This document shows, one piece after another, positions 53,719 through 61,512 of a DNA stretch of 64,000 bases (position 1 is the stretch's first letter; every line of letters starts with the position of its first letter). Origin of the DNA: an uncultured Roseburia sp. Lineage in GTDB: Bacteria; Bacillota; Clostridia; Lachnospirales; Lachnospiraceae. The notes below the pieces were generated by a model. The model worked only from the letters and a program-made list of their open reading frames with translations. It was not told the origin of the DNA and searched no databases. The position numbers were made by a program, and so were the translations under genes. The stretch is taken from contig CAKREH010000013.1 in NCBI GenBank assembly GCA_934317215.1, positions 1 to 64,000 on the forward strand, in the 5' to 3' direction.

Positions 53719-56700
53719 TTACACGCGGATACTTGCCGCAAGCTGTCCGGAATTTACCTGTTCGCCCGGTTTTAAATATACTTTTTCAATGGTTCCGCTG
53801 TACTCTGCCGTAACCGGGAATTCCATTTTCATGCTCTCTAAGATCACAAGAGTGTCCCCCTCTCTGACCTTCTGTCCGTCCTCGACTAATACCTTCCATA
53901 CACTTCCCGGAATATTGGTTCTTGCTGCCTCACAGCCGTCCGGTACGGTTTCTTCCACGATTGCCGGTGCATCCTGTGTCTCGGAATCAAACTCATCGAG
54001 TCCTTTTTCTTTCCACATCTTCCGCTCTGCCTCAAAAGATGCTTCCTGATGATCTTTAAATACCCGGATCGTATCTTCATGTTCCTTTAAGAACTGCTCA
54101 TATTTTCCAAGGTTGAAGCTTGTCTCTTCTATCTTAATCTTGAACCTGCCACGAAGAAAATCTTCTCTGTCTTTTAAGATTTCCTCTGCGCTGACCGGAT
54201 AGAAACGGATCTGATCAAAGAAATCCAACAGCCATGGTTTTCCATGTTTGAAATATTCTGTCTCTTTTAACGGATTCCACATCTGAATGGTACGTCCGAC
54301 AAACTGATAACCGCCAGGACCCTCCATACCATATACACACAGGTATGCGCCGCCGATTCCAACTGCATTTTCCGGTGTCCATGGTCTTGCCGGGTTGTAT
54401 TTGGTTGTTACCATACGGTGTCTTGGATCAACGGGTGTTGCAACCGGAGCTCCAAGATAAACATCGCCAAGTCCAAGTACCAGATAATCCGCATCAAATA
54501 CGATCTTTTTTACATCCTCTATGCTGTCTAAGCCGTTGATCCGGCGGATAAATTCCGGGTTGCTCGGACACCATGGTGCGTTTGGTCTTACCGTCTGCTG
54601 ATAACGCTTCGCTGCAAGCTGTGTCTGCGGATCATCCCAGGATAACGGAAGCCAGATGATTCTTGACGGAACCGTTACATCGGAAAGTTCCGGTAATGTG
54701 CGGTTGGTTTCAAGTACCGCTGCAAGCATTTCCTTAAGAGAAATCTTTTCGATATCAAAATGTACCTGTAAGGAACGGATGCCCGGTGTCAGATCAATAA
54801 TCGGCAGATTTTTTTTCTTTAACTCCTGCATTAGAACGTGAACACGGAAACGGATTGCAATATCAAGTTCCATCTCTCCGTATTCCACCAGAATATTATC
54901 TTCACCATCAAGTCTTGCAACAATCTTTGTTCCCGCTGCCGTTTCCTCCGCGAGGATCGCGTAATGATAATCAAGATCTTTTTGCTCCGGCAGTACAACT
55001 TCTTGATATTCATGACGAAGATTTGCTTCCTCCGCTTCCCGGATTTCCTTTGCCTGATCTAAATCAAGAAGCCTGAAGTGAACTTTATCGCCCGGATGAA
55101 GCTGTCCTAATTTCCACATCTCGCCTTTTGCCGTTGTCACGGAACATACAAATCCGCCAAGGCTCGGACCGTCCGGTCCAAGTAAAATGGACTGGTCACC
55201 GGTCAGATCCAGGGTACCTACCGCATAGGCATTGTCGTGAATGTTTGACGGATGAAGTCCTGCCTCGCCGCCATCCTCCCGTACCCACTGAGGGATCGGG
55301 CCATTTAAACGGATACCGGTTCTCGCGCTGTTAAAGTTTACCTCATACTCAGATTCTGTTAAGGTCTTTAAGTATTCCGGTTTCAAATATTCCGGTGTCG
55401 GCTGTGGTCCCGGGATCACACCGATCGTCCACTCATTCGTCAGTTTTGGACGATATTTTTCCGGCATGGAATCGATCGAATCGATCACACATTTTTCCTG
55501 TACACGAAGCACATCTCCGGTGCGTAAGGTACGTCCGTTGTGTCCGCCAAATTTTCCATCAATAAAGGTAGAACTGCTGCCCATGATCTTTGGCATATCA
55601 AATCCGCCTGCCACTAAGAGATAGGTTCTCATTCCGACTTTACAGTCTTTAAATTTCAACACCTGCATGGCGGATGCATGTACCACCTGATACATCGGGA
55701 TCTCCACTCCGTCTAAGGTTGCCTTCATATCTGCACCTGTGATACAGAAACTTACAGTTGTACGGAAACGGTAACTGCCGCCTCTTAATGTCAGCTCTAA
55801 TCCCGGTGCACTCTCATCATTGCCAAGAATACTGTTTCCCATTCGGAAGTTATAAGCATCCATTGGACCGCAAGGCGGAACTCCGACAAACCAGTAACCG
55901 ATCATGCCCGGATAATCCTGAACCGTTGTCTGTACTCCGCCGTCAAGTACTTCAATTGCATGCTCCTGTGGCATAAAATCTTTTAACATTCCGGTAAACA
56001 ATGCACCGGTCTGATAGGTTTCCGTCTTTAAAAGTGCTGATAAATACTGCATGTTAGAGGTGATTCCATACACTCTTGAATCCCTAAGTACACGTTCCAT
56101 CTTTGCGATCGCATCGGCACGGTCACTTCCATGTACGATCAGTTTTGCAAGCATCGGATCATAAAGGGATGTTACCTCCACACCTTTCTGGATCCAAGTC
56201 TCCACACGCGCTTCCGGTGAAAATGTAACCGCATCGATCTTTCCTGTGCCAGGGCGGAATCCGTTGATGCAGTCCTCAGCATAGACACGAACCTCGATCG
56301 CATGTCCCTGCGGCTTATGTACCAGTGATTTTATATTTTTTAACTCACCGGCAGCCTCTTTGACCATCCACTCCACAAGGTCGATTCCAAGTACCTCCTC
56401 TGTGATACCATGTTCTACCTGAAGTCTTGTATTTACCTCAAGGAAATAAAATCCTTCCGTCTGATCATCATATAAAAATTCAACCGTTCCGGCACTTCTG
56501 TAGGAAGCTTCCTTTGCAAGCCGTTCTGCTGCCGCATACATTTTTTCCCTGACTTCATCCGAAAGGTTTGGTGCCGGGCTTTCCTCAACGACTTTCTGGT
56601 TTCTTCTCTGTACCGAGCAGTCTCTCTCTGCCAGTGCTGTTGTCTCACCATATTCGTTGCCAAAAATCTGCACTTCCACATGGCGGGAACGCGTTACATA

Positions 56701-57300
56701 TTTTTCAAGAAATACACCGGCATCGTTAAAGTTTGCTGCAGCAAGATGACAAACTGCATCATAAGCCTGCCGTAATTCTTCGGTGGAGTTACAGATCCTC
56801 ATTCCGATTCCACCGCCGCCTGCGGTGCTCTTTAAGATAACTGGATATCCGATTTTTTCTGCCTCTGTAACTGCTTCTTCCACTCCGGACAAAAGTCCGG
56901 TTCCAGGTAACAGTGGAACATCTGCCTTCTCTGCAAGTGCTCTTGCGGAATGTTTCAAACCGAATAACTTGATCTGTTCAGAATCCGGTCCAATGAACTT
57001 AATGCCATTCTCCTCACATTCTTTCGCAAAATCTGTATTCTCACTCAAAAATCCGTATCCCGGATGGATGGCTTTTGCACCGGTATCCAGTGCAGCCTTT
57101 ATGATCTTTTTTGTATCGAGGTATGTCTCTTTTGCCGTACCATCGCCAATGTATACTGCCTCGTCTGCACGTTCCACATGTAAACTATCCTGATCTGCCT
57201 TCGAATATACAGCAACACTGCCGATTCCCATTTTCTTTAAGGTACGTTCAATTCGAACTGCGATTGCTCCACGATTTGCTATCAGTACTTTATCAAACAT
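53719..57300 (-). CDS. Biotin-dependent urea/guanidine carboxylase
   Basis: The 1193-residue protein has a biotin carboxylase domain (about 1-445; ATP-grasp loop STAGGGGIGMRIC, LQVEHGITEEV), a KipA/AHS2 domain (about 455-760), a KipI/AHS1 domain (about 800-1040; GLGDVYLGAPVATPVDPRHR, GIGGAYLCVYGMEGPGGYQF) and a C-terminal biotinyl domain with the biotin site ESMKMEF. This is the full urea-carboxylase layout. Enzymes encoded with DUF1989 pairs have been shown to act on guanidine rather than urea, so guanidine is the better substrate call here. The single residue said to separate the two specificities cannot be placed with certainty by eye. Confidence 0.92.
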   Translation of the reverse strand: MFDKVLIANRGAIAVRIERTLKKMGIGSVAVYSKADQDSLHVERADEAVYIGDGTAKETYLDTKKIIKAALDTGAKAIHPGYGFLSENTDFAKECEENGIKFIGPDSEQIKLFGLKHSARALAEKADVPLLPGTGLLSGVEEAVTEAEKIGYPVILKSTAGGGGIGMRICNSTEELRQAYDAVCHLAAANFNDAGVFLEKYVTRSRHVEVQIFGNEYGETTALAERDCSVQRRNQKVVEESPAPNLSDEVREKMYAAAERLAKEASYRSAGTVEFLYDDQTEGFYFLEVNTRLQVEHGITEEVLGIDLVEWMVKEAAGELKNIKSLVHKPQGHAIEVRVYAEDCINGFRPGTGKIDAVTFSPEARVETWIQKGVEVTSLYDPMLAKLIVHGSDRADAIAKMERVLRDSRVYGITSNMQYLSALLKTETYQTGALFTGMLKDFMPQEHAIEVLDGGVQTTVQDYPGMIGYWFVGVPPCGPMDAYNFRMGNSILGNDESAPGLELTLRGGSYRFRTTVSFCITGADMKATLDGVEIPMYQVVHASAMQVLKFKDCKVGMRTYLLVAGGFDMPKIMGSSSTFIDGKFGGHNGRTLRTGDVLRVQEKCVIDSIDSMPEKYRPKLTNEWTIGVIPGPQPTPEYLKPEYLKTLTESEYEVNFNSARTGIRLNGPIPQWVREDGGEAGLHPSNIHDNAYAVGTLDLTGDQSILLGPDGPSLGGFVCSVTTAKGEMWKLGQLHPGDKVHFRLLDLDQAKEIREAEEANLRHEYQEVVLPEQKDLDYHYAILAEETAAGTKIVARLDGEDNILVEYGEMELDIAIRFRVHVLMQELKKKNLPIIDLTPGIRSLQVHFDIEKISLKEMLAAVLETNRTLPELSDVTVPSRIIWLPLSWDDPQTQLAAKRYQQTVRPNAPWCPSNPEFIRRINGLDSIEDVKKIVFDADYLVLGLGDVYLGAPVATPVDPRHRMVTTKYNPARPWTPENAVGIGGAYLCVYGMEGPGGYQFVGRTIQMWNPLKETEYFKHGKPWLLDFFDQIRFYPVSAEEILKDREDFLRGRFKIKIEETSFNLGKYEQFLKEHEDTIRVFKDHQEASFEAERKMWKEKGLDEFDSETQDAPAIVEETVPDGCEAARTNIPGSVWKVLVEDGQKVREGDTLVILESMKMEFPVTAEYSGTIEKVYLKPGEQVNSGQLAASIRV

Positions 57301-57330
57301 AGGGAATCCTCCAAACTTTTTTCACATTTT

Positions 57331-57984
57331 TTACTCTGCGTCCCAGATCAGCATCCTGATCGGGGTCGGGTTGTATGCATTACATGGATTGTTGAGCTGC
57401 GGACAGTTGCTGACTAACACCATCGTATGTTCTAACGCCTTCATCTCCACATATTTGCCCGGTGCCGAAACACCATCATCGAATTTTGAACCGCCATCCT
57501 TTGACACCGGAACATTCATGAAAAAGTTAATGTTTGGAGCAAGGTCACGTTTCATGAAACCGTGCGTATCGTCTGCAAGCTGTAACATGAAGCTGTCTCT
57601 GCAGTTGTGCATGTAAATTTTTTCTCTTGCATATCTTACGGTATTGCTCTGCGCGGAACATGCACCGCCGATCGTATCATGGCGCCCGGTCAGATCTGCT
57701 GTGATCTCTAACAGCGGTTTTCCAGACTCGGTTCTAAGGATCGTACCCGTAGTCAGATAGATATTTTTCTGCATCACGATCGTTGGGATTGCTCCGTAAT
57801 GATCCTCCGGGTTGGTCATGTCATAAAATGTGGTATCGACTGCCTGATTTCCTTCCATGTCTACAATTCTTAAGGACTGTCCCGGAAGCAGTTCATGCAT
57901 CCAGCCTTTCCCGGCTTCCACGACTTCGTTATAAATTGCATTTTCTTCTTTTAAATCACTTGTTTTCTCTATAAATCCGTACAT
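57331..57984 (-). CDS. DUF1989 urea-carboxylase-associated protein 1 (carboxyguanidine deiminase subunit)
   Basis: A 217-residue DUF1989 protein. It keeps the motif DLTGRHDTIGGACSAQSN, the Cys in HNCRDSF and the C-terminal pair SNCPQLNNPC, all possible metal ligands. In guanidine pathways two DUF1989 proteins form carboxyguanidine deiminase, turning carboxyguanidine into allophanate. It lies 30 bases before the carboxylase. The presence of all ligand candidates suggests that it is the metal-bearing subunit. Confidence 0.88.
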   Translation of the reverse strand: MYGFIEKTSDLKEENAIYNEVVEAGKGWMHELLPGQSLRIVDMEGNQAVDTTFYDMTNPEDHYGAIPTIVMQKNIYLTTGTILRTESGKPLLEITADLTGRHDTIGGACSAQSNTVRYAREKIYMHNCRDSFMLQLADDTHGFMKRDLAPNINFFMNVPVSKDGGSKFDDGVSAPGKYVEMKALEHTMVLVSNCPQLNNPCNAYNPTPIRMLIWDAE

Positions 57985-58054
57985 ATCTTAACCTCCGTTT
58001 TCTGCAACAATTTTCTCTGCCTGATTGTTTACTGATTTGGCTCCATTCTGCCTT

Positions 58055-58774
58055 TTAACGTCCCAGCAGGTTGTAATATTCCCATGTATTTTCAAATGCT
58101 CTGTAATTCTCCGGACGATAGTTGACACATTCATCTGTCAGGTCAACTTCCGGTGCATCATATACTTCAATGGAAACCGGAACCGAAGGAAATTCTTTTG
58201 CAGGATCTAACGGGTTTGGCGTGTTTGATACGATAAAGATCATATCCATCTCCGTGCGGAGTGTTACGGTTGCGCCCTCTTTGCAGTGTCCCTCCTCAAA
58301 ATGCATGCTGCCATCTTCCTCGATGTAAACTTTTGAGAAGAGATTCACACATGGAACTAAATCTCTTGCACTCATATTGTTGCGGACAAGTTCCATTTTG
58401 AAGTTTTCCTCTCCGCAACGGTGCCAGTCATTTCTCATTTCCTGATAAGTTGTCTTTCCGTATTTCTCATCGGTGAGAAGCCTTGTCGTATATCCTGAGA
58501 TCGTATCATGCCATCCAAGGCTGTCCTCCACGATACTGGCCAACACACGTCCGTTATCGCTCATCAGCACATTTCCTTTTGTCAGGGAAGAAATAAACTG
58601 TGCTTTTAACGTATCCGGCATGTTATAGCGCTCCGAAGTATCTAACATGTTGTACATCAACATGGAAACATTTGCGTCATCGCCGAGCGCCTTGAAATGA
58701 ATATATTTTCCACGTCCAATATTTCCTGACCATTTTTCTCCCGGTCTTAATGTCCTGCTCCAGATTTTCTTCAT
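58055..58774 (-). CDS. DUF1989 urea-carboxylase-associated protein 2 (carboxyguanidine deiminase subunit)
   Basis: A 239-residue DUF1989 protein, MKKIWSRTLRPGEKWSGNIG... with GWHDTISGYTTRLL and the Cys in HRCGEENF. Compared with its partner it lacks the Cys in the GGAC motif, and the SNCPQLNNPC segment reads SNTPNPLDPA. It may thus be a supporting subunit. The start at 58774 has AAAGGTGG eight bases upstream; the longer frame begins with a GTG in that site. It is the first gene of the operon. Confidence 0.88.
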   Translation of the reverse strand: MKKIWSRTLRPGEKWSGNIGRGKYIHFKALGDDANVSMLMYNMLDTSERYNMPDTLKAQFISSLTKGNVLMSDNGRVLASIVEDSLGWHDTISGYTTRLLTDEKYGKTTYQEMRNDWHRCGEENFKMELVRNNMSARDLVPCVNLFSKVYIEEDGSMHFEEGHCKEGATVTLRTEMDMIFIVSNTPNPLDPAKEFPSVPVSIEVYDAPEVDLTDECVNYRPENYRAFENTWEYYNLLGR

Positions 58775-58832
58775 AATAATTTCCACCTTTCTTTGAATCT
58801 GCTGATCAAACGCTTATTTTGGGTACAAAAAA

Positions 58833-58878
58833 AGAGGAAACGCAAAGGCTGCTTTTTATGCACCTTTGCATTTCCTCT
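58833..58878 (-). terminator. Intrinsic terminator/attenuator in the guanidine/urea operon leader
   Basis: Sixteen-base stem AGAGGAAATGCAAAGG paired with CCTTTGCGTTTCCTCT (one G-U pair), loop extended by TGC/GCA, followed by seven Ts on the minus strand. It lies between the promoter at 58899-58927 and the first gene (58774). It could also end the luxR transcript from upstream, but any transcript of the operon from this promoter must read through it. Confidence 0.85.
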
Positions 58879-58898
58879 TTCTGTTTTCTTATGCACTG

Positions 58899-58927
58899 AT
58901 TGTAGCATCGGAAAAATAATGTGACAA
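58899..58927 (-). promoter_or_regulatory. Promoter of the guanidine/urea operon
   Basis: TTGTCA and TACAAT separated by 17 bases on the minus strand, between the end of the luxR gene and the leader terminator. Transcription would begin near 58892, about 13 bases before the terminator stem. Confidence 0.78.
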
Positions 58928-58969
58928 TTGAACTTTGTATGCATTTTTTTCTGTATAATTAGAACTTTT

Positions 58970-59755
58970 TTAGAACTTTGTAGAATTATATGTCTCTAAA
59001 ACATTGCGAAGCTGCGCTCTGGTGTCTACCCCTACTTTTTCAAAAATATGGTATACATGTTTTTTTACCGTAGAAAGACTGATTCCCATATTTTCCGCAA
59101 TCTGGGCGTTTGACATGCCCCCGTCCATACAGATCAGTGCTTCTTTTTCTCGCTCCGACAGTTCAAATTCTGCCGCAAGATGCGTAAGCAGCTCATCCCG
59201 GTCATACTCCGCACTCCTGGTTTCTGTGAGAAGTCCTGACAATTTATGGGAGAGGTGCCCCTTTAATACTTCTAAGATAAACATATCTTTATCCGAAAAA
59301 TCTCCCAGGAGCTCATTGCGGAAAAAATTTACGATACCAATCGGTTTTCCATATCTGCGGAGCAGGATCCCGGCACCAAACGGGATATGGTTCGGTTTCA
59401 AAAATCCCTGATAGAACTCTGTTTTCTGGCGCATGGACTCCTCCATAATATCGGTGTCACGGTAAGTGATCGTGTGCTCGGATAATTCAAATGTATATTT
59501 CAGATAATCCTTTTCGTAATAAGAGTTTAAATATTCCTCGTAGACGCCCGGCTCCATCTCAATGTAAGAAGACTTTTCCCCTTCAATGCCGCCATTTTCA
59601 TCAAAAACGATGAAATATCCTTTTGTGTAAGGGATCAGCATACGCCAGGTTTTTAATACCCGTTCTGCAAACTGGTTCACATCCATAATGTCATACATTT
59701 CCAGCAAAACCTTATTAATGGTCATCCATTCTGTCTCTTTTAGTATATTTTCCAT
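58970..59755 (-). CDS. LuxR-family transcriptional regulator with N-terminal sensor region
   Basis: The 261-residue protein has an N-terminal region of about 185 residues (GAF-like; FIVFDENGGIEG, GAGILLRRYGKPIGIVNFFRNE) and a C-terminal LuxR helix-turn-helix (about 195-252; ELSEREKEALICMDGGMSNAQIAENMGISLSTVKKHVYHIF). There is no receiver domain. The ATG at 59755 has AAGGGATG upstream. With its own promoter and position directly before the guanidine/urea operon, it is the best candidate for the operon's activator. A broken paralogue lies at 61513-62238. Confidence 0.9.
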   Translation of the reverse strand: MENILKETEWMTINKVLLEMYDIMDVNQFAERVLKTWRMLIPYTKGYFIVFDENGGIEGEKSSYIEMEPGVYEEYLNSYYEKDYLKYTFELSEHTITYRDTDIMEESMRQKTEFYQGFLKPNHIPFGAGILLRRYGKPIGIVNFFRNELLGDFSDKDMFILEVLKGHLSHKLSGLLTETRSAEYDRDELLTHLAAEFELSEREKEALICMDGGMSNAQIAENMGISLSTVKKHVYHIFEKVGVDTRAQLRNVLETYNSTKF

Positions 59756-59783
59756 GCGCTTCATCCCTTTTCGTATTTTTCAC

Positions 59784-59812
59784 ATTCTATCACAGGAAAA
59801 AGCATACGACAA
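59784..59812 (-). promoter_or_regulatory. Promoter of the luxR gene
   Basis: TTGTCG and TAGAAT separated by 17 bases on the minus strand, about 30 bases before the luxR start. Confidence 0.7.
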
Positions 59813-59825
59813 CATCCGTTGATGT

Positions 59826-60839
59826 TTATTCCTCCACAAGCAGCTGCGCCGGTTCTACTGACTTTTCAATAATTCCTCTATCAAGATAAAACTGGGATAT
59901 CTTCCCGACTGCCTGATATACGAGACCGCCCTCTTTTAATTCCGCAGATGAATCCTCCGGTGAATAAAGTTTTATTGTGGAGATCATAGAATCTGCCTCA
60001 TCTGCACCCACTTCAAGATGTTTTGCCACGATCTCTACCGCCTCGTCATGTGTGCCGGCATCATTTAAGTAAGCAAGTCCTTTCCTATATGCTTCATCTA
60101 TCTGCGCAAGCCATTCTGCGTCCTTATGATCCGTACCTACGGCTAATACATCCACGATGGAGCCCGGTGCATCTTTACTTGAAAAGATCATTTTTCCTAC
60201 TCCCTGCTCTACCGCATTGCTAAGATATGGCTCCCATGTAACTGCCGCATCCAGATCACCACTGATAAAGGATACTCCGGCATCAGAGGAAGTCATATTG
60301 ACAAGATCTACATCCGCATCCGTAAGTCCTGCTGTCTCAAGTGCCTGCATCAGCAGATAATGTGACGTCTGGTTGATAGACACGCCGACTGTCTTTCCTT
60401 TCAGATCTGCAATACTGTTAATATCATTTTTGACAAGGATTCCATCCGCTCCGGCAGACTCGTCCACGATTGCCGTTACATCTAACATATCTTCCTCATA
60501 CTGGCTCTCCGCAATGATCGCTGCATCCAAAGTTGTATACGCAAGATCAACTTTTCCTGCTAACAGTGCCGAGCAGGATGCACTCGAATCATCAAAATCC
60601 ACCATGGAAAAATCAAGTCCACAGTCCTTGAAAAATCCTTTATCCATCGCAACATAAAATGGCGCCAATCCCACAAACGGATTTGACGCCATCGTCACAG
60701 TTATATTTTCAGTTGTATCTGCTGATGTATCCGCATCTTTCTGCTCTGTCTTCTCTGTCCCTTTACTTCCACAGCCTGTCATAAGCCCTGTCGCCATCGT
60801 CAAAACAAGTACCATCGCAATTATTTTTTTCTTCATCAT
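59826..60839 (-). CDS. Orphan NitT/TauT-type substrate-binding lipoprotein
   Basis: A 337-residue paralogue of the binding protein at 50175-51245. The signal peptide ends in TGLMTGC; the mature part has NPFVGLAPFYVAMDKGFFKD, LKGKTVGVSINQTSHYLLMQAL and GDLDAAVTWEPYLSNAV. No permease or ATPase gene is adjacent, so it probably delivers its ligand to the transporter encoded at 48532-50175. It overlaps the hydrolase gene upstream by four bases. Confidence 0.9.
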   Translation of the reverse strand: MMKKKIIAMVLVLTMATGLMTGCGSKGTEKTEQKDADTSADTTENITVTMASNPFVGLAPFYVAMDKGFFKDCGLDFSMVDFDDSSASCSALLAGKVDLAYTTLDAAIIAESQYEEDMLDVTAIVDESAGADGILVKNDINSIADLKGKTVGVSINQTSHYLLMQALETAGLTDADVDLVNMTSSDAGVSFISGDLDAAVTWEPYLSNAVEQGVGKMIFSSKDAPGSIVDVLAVGTDHKDAEWLAQIDEAYRKGLAYLNDAGTHDEAVEIVAKHLEVGADEADSMISTIKLYSPEDSSAELKEGGLVYQAVGKISQFYLDRGIIEKSVEPAQLLVEE

Positions 60840-61390
60840 TCACACACCTCTTTCTCACTGATCACCGATCCATGCTGTAAATATTCGATTGCCGCAAGTG
60901 CTGCCTCATGCGCCGCAAGAGAGGATCCTCCCGCAGCCTCACGTACCACATGAATATGATAATCATGCTGATGCGCATCCGCACAGGTATAATGCACGCA
61001 GACATCCGTCAAAAGACCAACTGCATAGATATGTTCAACGTCAAGTCCTTTTAACAAAATCTCCAGATCCGTCCCAAAGAAACCACTGTACCGTCTTTTT
61101 ACCATCTGATATTCTTCCGGCAGCGGCTTGATGCCATCAAAATAATCAGCCGCACGGGTTCCTTCCACTGCGTGAACGTCCTCATCTCCGTCAAGCTCTC
61201 TTCCGAAATCCACCATATTTTTCCGGTGTACCTCCCGAAAATAGATAATCGGTCTGCCAGCCTTTCGAAATGCTTCAATCACATGTTTTACACTCTCAAC
61301 TACCGAAAGCCCCTTCATCTCTTCCGGCAGTCTCTCCACAAACTGGTTTTGCACATCAATGACCAGTAATGCACTTTTGTCTGCTATCAT
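60836..61390 (-). CDS. Isochorismatase-like cysteine hydrolase, paralogue 1
   Basis: This 184-residue hydrolase shares KRRYSGFFGTDLEILL and LTDVCVHYTCADAHQHDYH with the two paralogues at 41119-42266, and the Asp of LLVIDVQNQF. The start is placed at the ATG at 61390, because AGAGGTGG lies five bases upstream; the GTG at 61399 overlaps that site. It is cotranscribed with an orphan binding protein, which suggests that the pair takes up and hydrolyses one compound. Confidence 0.87.
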   Translation of the reverse strand: MIADKSALLVIDVQNQFVERLPEEMKGLSVVESVKHVIEAFRKAGRPIIYFREVHRKNMVDFGRELDGDEDVHAVEGTRAADYFDGIKPLPEEYQMVKRRYSGFFGTDLEILLKGLDVEHIYAVGLLTDVCVHYTCADAHQHDYHIHVVREAAGGSSLAAHEAALAAIEYLQHGSVISEKEVCE

Positions 61391-61423
61391 GACAACCACC
61401 TCTTTCCAAATCTGTTGTCATGA
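61387..61423. promoter_or_regulatory. Perfect 10-bp inverted repeat over transcription and translation start
   Basis: TCATGACAAC (61387-61396) and GTTGTCATGA (61414-61423) are exact complements separated by 17 bases. The inner arm contains the start codon of the hydrolase gene, the spacer holds its ribosome site, and the outer arm abuts the -10 box. It could be an operator, or if transcribed whole, a hairpin that hides the start codon. Confidence 0.6.
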
Positions 61424-61452
61424 ATTATAACGTCAGATATGCCATTTCACAA
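61424..61452 (-). promoter_or_regulatory. Promoter of the hydrolase-binding-protein unit
   Basis: TTGTGA and TATAAT separated by 17 bases on the minus strand, adjoining the inverted repeat at 61387-61423. Confidence 0.72.
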
Positions 61453-61512
61453 TCGGCTGAACGATTAATTTATATACTACTTTCGATGTAGCAATACTAT
61501 TTTTCCTCTACT

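Noticed and set aside
53719..57300. Carboxylase as pyruvate, acetyl-CoA or 5-oxoproline enzyme
   Set aside because: The KipA and KipI domains between biotin carboxylase and biotinyl domains in one chain, with DUF1989 and allophanate hydrolase neighbours, fit only the urea/guanidine carboxylase group.
58787..58969. Guanidine riboswitch (class I, III or IV) in the leader of the guanidine/urea operon
   Set aside because: Only about 13 bases precede the terminator stem, and I see none of the conserved blocks of these classes there or upstream of 61390 or 47553. A covariance-model scan (Infernal with the Rfam guanidine models) would settle it.
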